Source: Desulfovibrio sp. (GTDB lineage: Bacteria; Desulfobacterota; Desulfovibrionia; Desulfovibrionales; Desulfovibrionaceae). From it: a DNA stretch of 41,105 nucleotides. The position numbers and the translations under genes were made by a program. Positions within the stretch are counted from its first letter, which is position 1, and every line of letters begins with the position of its first letter. The notes under the pieces were generated by a model that ran no database searches, was not told the DNA's origin, and saw nothing but the letters and a program-made list of their open reading frames with translations. Shown one piece after another: positions 40,282-41,105 of this stretch. Where the stretch lies: NCBI GenBank assembly GCA_031284485.1, contig JAISZT010000045.1:1-41105 (forward strand). Direction: 5' to 3'.

Positions 40282-40845
40282 ATGAGCACGATTGTAAGCG
40301 TCCCATTCAGAAAGCACATTTATATCATCGCCGGGCCGAACGGCGCGGGTAAAACCACCTTTGCCCGGCGCTTTATTCCTGCCTCGGCGAACATTACCCA
40401 GTTCGTCAACGCCGACCTTATTGCTTTCGGCCTGTCCCCCTTTGCACCGGAGCGGGAGGCCGTACAAGCCGGAAAGCTTATGCTCCGACAAATTGACAAG
40501 CTGGTAACCCAAGGGGAAAGCTTTAGTTTTGAAACCACCTTGGCGGGCCGCTCCTATGCCCGCATGATACCCCAATGGCAAGCGCAAGGTTATGCGGTCC
40601 ACCTACTATTTCTAACCCTGCCGGACGCGGAAACAGCCATTGCCCGCGTTGCCGCCCGTGTTGCCCAAGGCGGCCACGCTATACCGGAAGATGTAATTCG
40701 GCGCAGATTTACCGCCGGATTGCGTAATTTTCATTCCGTGTATAAATTACTGGTGAACGGCTGGACTGAATACGACAACTCTGGCCGACACCCTGTTCAA
40801 GTTGCCGTAGGAGAGAATCATGTCAGCACAAACAACGCCATATAG
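40282..40845 (+). CDS. Zeta-toxin-like P-loop kinase
   Basis: 187 residues. The core is a P-loop kinase of the zeta-toxin-like group: IYIIAGPNGAGKTTFARRFIP (Walker A, residues 18-25), the FVNADLIAFGLSP segment with Asp45, GESFSFETTLAGRSY with Glu and a catalytic-site Arg, and a lid with ARVAARVAQGGHAIPEDVIRRRF. Zeta toxins phosphorylate UDP-N-acetylglucosamine and stop wall synthesis, but many chromosomal relatives are uncharacterised. The ATG at 40282 lacks a good ribosome site. The 3' end overlaps the next small gene by 26 bases, a typical toxin-antitoxin layout. Confidence 0.82.
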   Translation: MSTIVSVPFRKHIYIIAGPNGAGKTTFARRFIPASANITQFVNADLIAFGLSPFAPEREAVQAGKLMLRQIDKLVTQGESFSFETTLAGRSYARMIPQWQAQGYAVHLLFLTLPDAETAIARVAARVAQGGHAIPEDVIRRRFTAGLRNFHSVYKLLVNGWTEYDNSGRHPVQVAVGENHVSTNNAI

Positions 40846-41014
40846 CCCTGACTTCCAGAGCTTTTTGCAACTGGTGGACACGTCACTTGTCCAAGCAGCC
40901 GAAGATGCTCGTGCGCTTGCCGAGCGCACAGGCACCCCTTTGATTGTGTATGACACGCAGGAAAGTAAAAGCGGCGACCACATGGGCAATGGAGAGTGTT
41001 GCCCCTATATATAG
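40820..41014 (+). CDS. Small protein, likely partner of the zeta-like kinase
   Basis: 64 residues, largely helical: SPDFQSFLQLVDTSLVQAAE, then DARALAERTGTPLIVYDTQ and a short Cys-containing end (GECCPYI). The part ERTGTPLIVYD recalls small partners that sit beside zeta-like kinases in other bacteria; that comparison is from memory. TAGGAGAG precedes the ATG, which lies inside the kinase gene. An antitoxin role is inferred from position only. Beyond its stop, 41015-41105 shows no feature. Confidence 0.6.
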   Translation: MSAQTTPYSPDFQSFLQLVDTSLVQAAEDARALAERTGTPLIVYDTQESKSGDHMGNGECCPYI

Positions 41015-41105
41015 ATTGTTACACCTTAATCATGTGAAATATAAAGGGAACATCTAAAAACTCTGACTGCTTTGCCATGGGATTCCCCAGAATATTTCTT
41101 GATAG

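Overview
The window reads as a chromosomal piece of a sulfur-reducing deltaproteobacterium of the Desulfovibrionaceae (Desulfovibrio/Bilophila type). The signs are GC-rich coding DNA, a single-chain pyruvate:ferredoxin oxidoreductase next to pta-ackA, an F0-only ATP synthase cluster (atpZ-atpI-atpB-atpE) apart from F1, a CheV protein, and a glycyl-radical C-S lyase with a TRAP transporter. This assignment rests on gene content and recalled family knowledge; no database search was possible.

Layout. 1-712: a decayed IS1-type transposase at the left edge and gene-poor DNA. 713-3383: tRNA-Val(GAC), thrS and infC, the last probably starting at an AUA codon. 3477-11652: class II aldolase (minus), then por, pta and ackA, the pyruvate-to-acetate route that makes ATP. 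11735-13730 (minus): DinB-like protein, cyclophilin, CheV. 14172-20754: exported acetamidase/formamidase-like protein, HisK-type PHP phosphatase, ModF-like double ATPase, DedA protein (minus), exported alpha/beta hydrolase and a small exported protein. 20747-24923: MTA/SAH deaminase (minus), F0 genes, cobS. 25006-26825: nitroreductase-like protein, a dense cluster of six hairpins, and a family 2 glycosyltransferase.

26847-37913 is the most interesting block and looks like an isethionate-use locus. A minus-strand operon (dctP, fused dctQM, an amidohydrolase) faces a plus-strand operon (islA, islB, DUF169 protein, a broken TSUP-type sulfite-exporter gene), followed by a PAS/AAA+/HTH sigma-54 activator. 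The 470-bp divergent gap holds two facing -24/-12 promoters with exact GG-N10-GC spacing, a perfect IHF consensus, and three related 16-bp dyads that I propose are the activator's binding sites. IslA should split isethionate into acetaldehyde and sulfite. Sulfite would feed respiration, and acetaldehyde, once converted to acetyl-CoA by an enzyme not in this window, could enter pta-ackA.

37958-41105 is an accessory tail: a DUF4143-type ATPase, a VapBC toxin-antitoxin pair with a palindromic operator, a 65-bp inverted-repeat element, and a zeta-like kinase overlapping a small likely partner gene. The VapBC part is visibly richer in A+T, which suggests transfer.
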